From positions 1-53,070 of the forward strand of contig CAJUJY010000019.1 of NCBI GenBank assembly GCA_910586555.1: a stretch of DNA of 53,070 nucleotides, in the 5' to 3' direction. The number at the start of each line of letters is the position of its first letter. Positions within the stretch are counted from its first letter, which is position 1. Under the pieces are notes generated by a model that saw only the letters and a program-made list of their open reading frames with translations, did not search any database and had not been told where the DNA came from. Shown here piece after piece: positions 52,811 through 53,070 of this stretch. This DNA is from an uncultured Lachnospiraceae bacterium (GTDB lineage Bacteria; Bacillota; Clostridia; Lachnospirales; Lachnospiraceae). Made by a program: the position numbers and the translations under genes.

Positions 52811-53070
52811 ACGTTTTGGCGGTTTATAAAAATATTTTTTGCGTATCCCTGGACTTAATAGTATTACTCCACGGTTACATACATAATAGTACTTAATGAC
52901 AGCGCAAGAGTACCTTTTACATGGCACATAAAATTCTTCCAGATAAATATAAAATTTTATTAAAAAGCTAAAATACAAACAAGAAGACTTTTAATTCCCA
53001 AAGAACGTAGTAACGTGCAGACGGTTTTATATATTTTCTGTAAAAGGCACTATAGCGCCACCAGTGCTTA
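52811..53070. other. Gene-poor right end
   Basis: No gene is recognised. It includes a T-rich patch near 52833, an inverted pair TACCTTTTACA / TGTAAAAGGCA (near 52911 and 53039), and an imperfect 14-bp palindrome, GGCACTATAGCGCC, at 53046-53059. The 14-mer at 53023-53036 repeats 52519-52532 with one change, so the palindrome is flanked by near-direct repeats. Confidence 0.4.

Noticed and set aside
52624..52896. 90-codon plus-strand frame over the palindrome
   Set aside because: It has a good GGAGG before its ATG, but nearly all of it lies in the inverted repeat and its protein looks like nothing known. I treat the fold as the feature and leave translation open.

Overview
The window is AT-rich (about 35-40% G+C by eye), with almost every gene on the minus strand. 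It carries a complete Gram-positive fla/che operon, the endospore sigma cassette spoIIGA-sigE-sigG, CodY, and flagellar-operon proteins typical of motile, spore-lineage Clostridia (TIGR02530 protein, FlbD, FapA, FliY, a MgtE_N-domain FliJ-neighbour). This points to the Lachnospiraceae, in the Roseburia / Lachnospira / Butyrivibrio range. That placement is inferred from gene content and order, not from a marker search. No rRNA, tRNA, CRISPR array or insertion sequence was seen.

In the direction of transcription (right to left) the layout is as follows. (1) 52466-53070 is a gene-poor end with a plus-strand promoter followed by a 192-nt near-palindrome. (2) 52456-50101 is a fic gene overlapping an AAA-ATPase/PD-(D/E)XK gene, driven by tandem extended -10 elements. 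(3) 49950-46017 holds a polysaccharide or teichoic-acid ABC exporter pair and an LtaS-type polymerase with an unusual C-terminal domain. (4) 45858-42586 is the sporulation block spoIIGA, sigE, sigG, ymxH, then nrdR; the spoIIGA promoter has a 21-bp spacer that recalls Spo0A-controlled spoIIG of Bacillus. (5) 42432-36794 is comM, dprA, topA, codY. (6) 36516-1791 is the fla/che operon: flgB flgC fliE fliF fliG fliH fliI fliJ motE-like fliK flgD TIGR02530 flgE flbD motA motB fliL fliM fliY fliO fliP fliQ fliR flhB flhA flhF flhG, a PilZ brake gene, cheB cheA cheW cheC cheD, a small membrane gene, fliA, fapA, a 107-aa gene and a SwrB-like gene. (7) 1608-123 is an MltG/YceG-like anchored protein and a eukaryotic-type HisA. 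Positions 2-64 may be the last codons of a plus-strand gene sharing a bidirectional terminator.

The fla/che operon encodes the rod, hook, MS ring, switch, export gate, export ATPase complex, stator, sigma-28, and the adaptation and phosphatase arm of chemotaxis. No cheY lies at the usual fliY-fliO position and no cheR is present, so both must be encoded elsewhere. Several junctions carry mRNA hairpins (after fliA, between cheW and cheC, before fliE, between fliH and fliI, after flgE, before motA, before the SwrB-like gene) that could set different protein amounts within one very long transcript. CodY upstream, a weak CodY-like box in the flgB leader, and a PilZ protein suggest nutritional and c-di-GMP control of motility; this is inference.

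The items most deserving a second look are the promoter-linked near-palindrome at the right end, the overlapping fic / AAA-nuclease pair, the LtaS homologue with an IPT/TIG-like tail split by an acidic insertion, and the spoIIG-type promoter.
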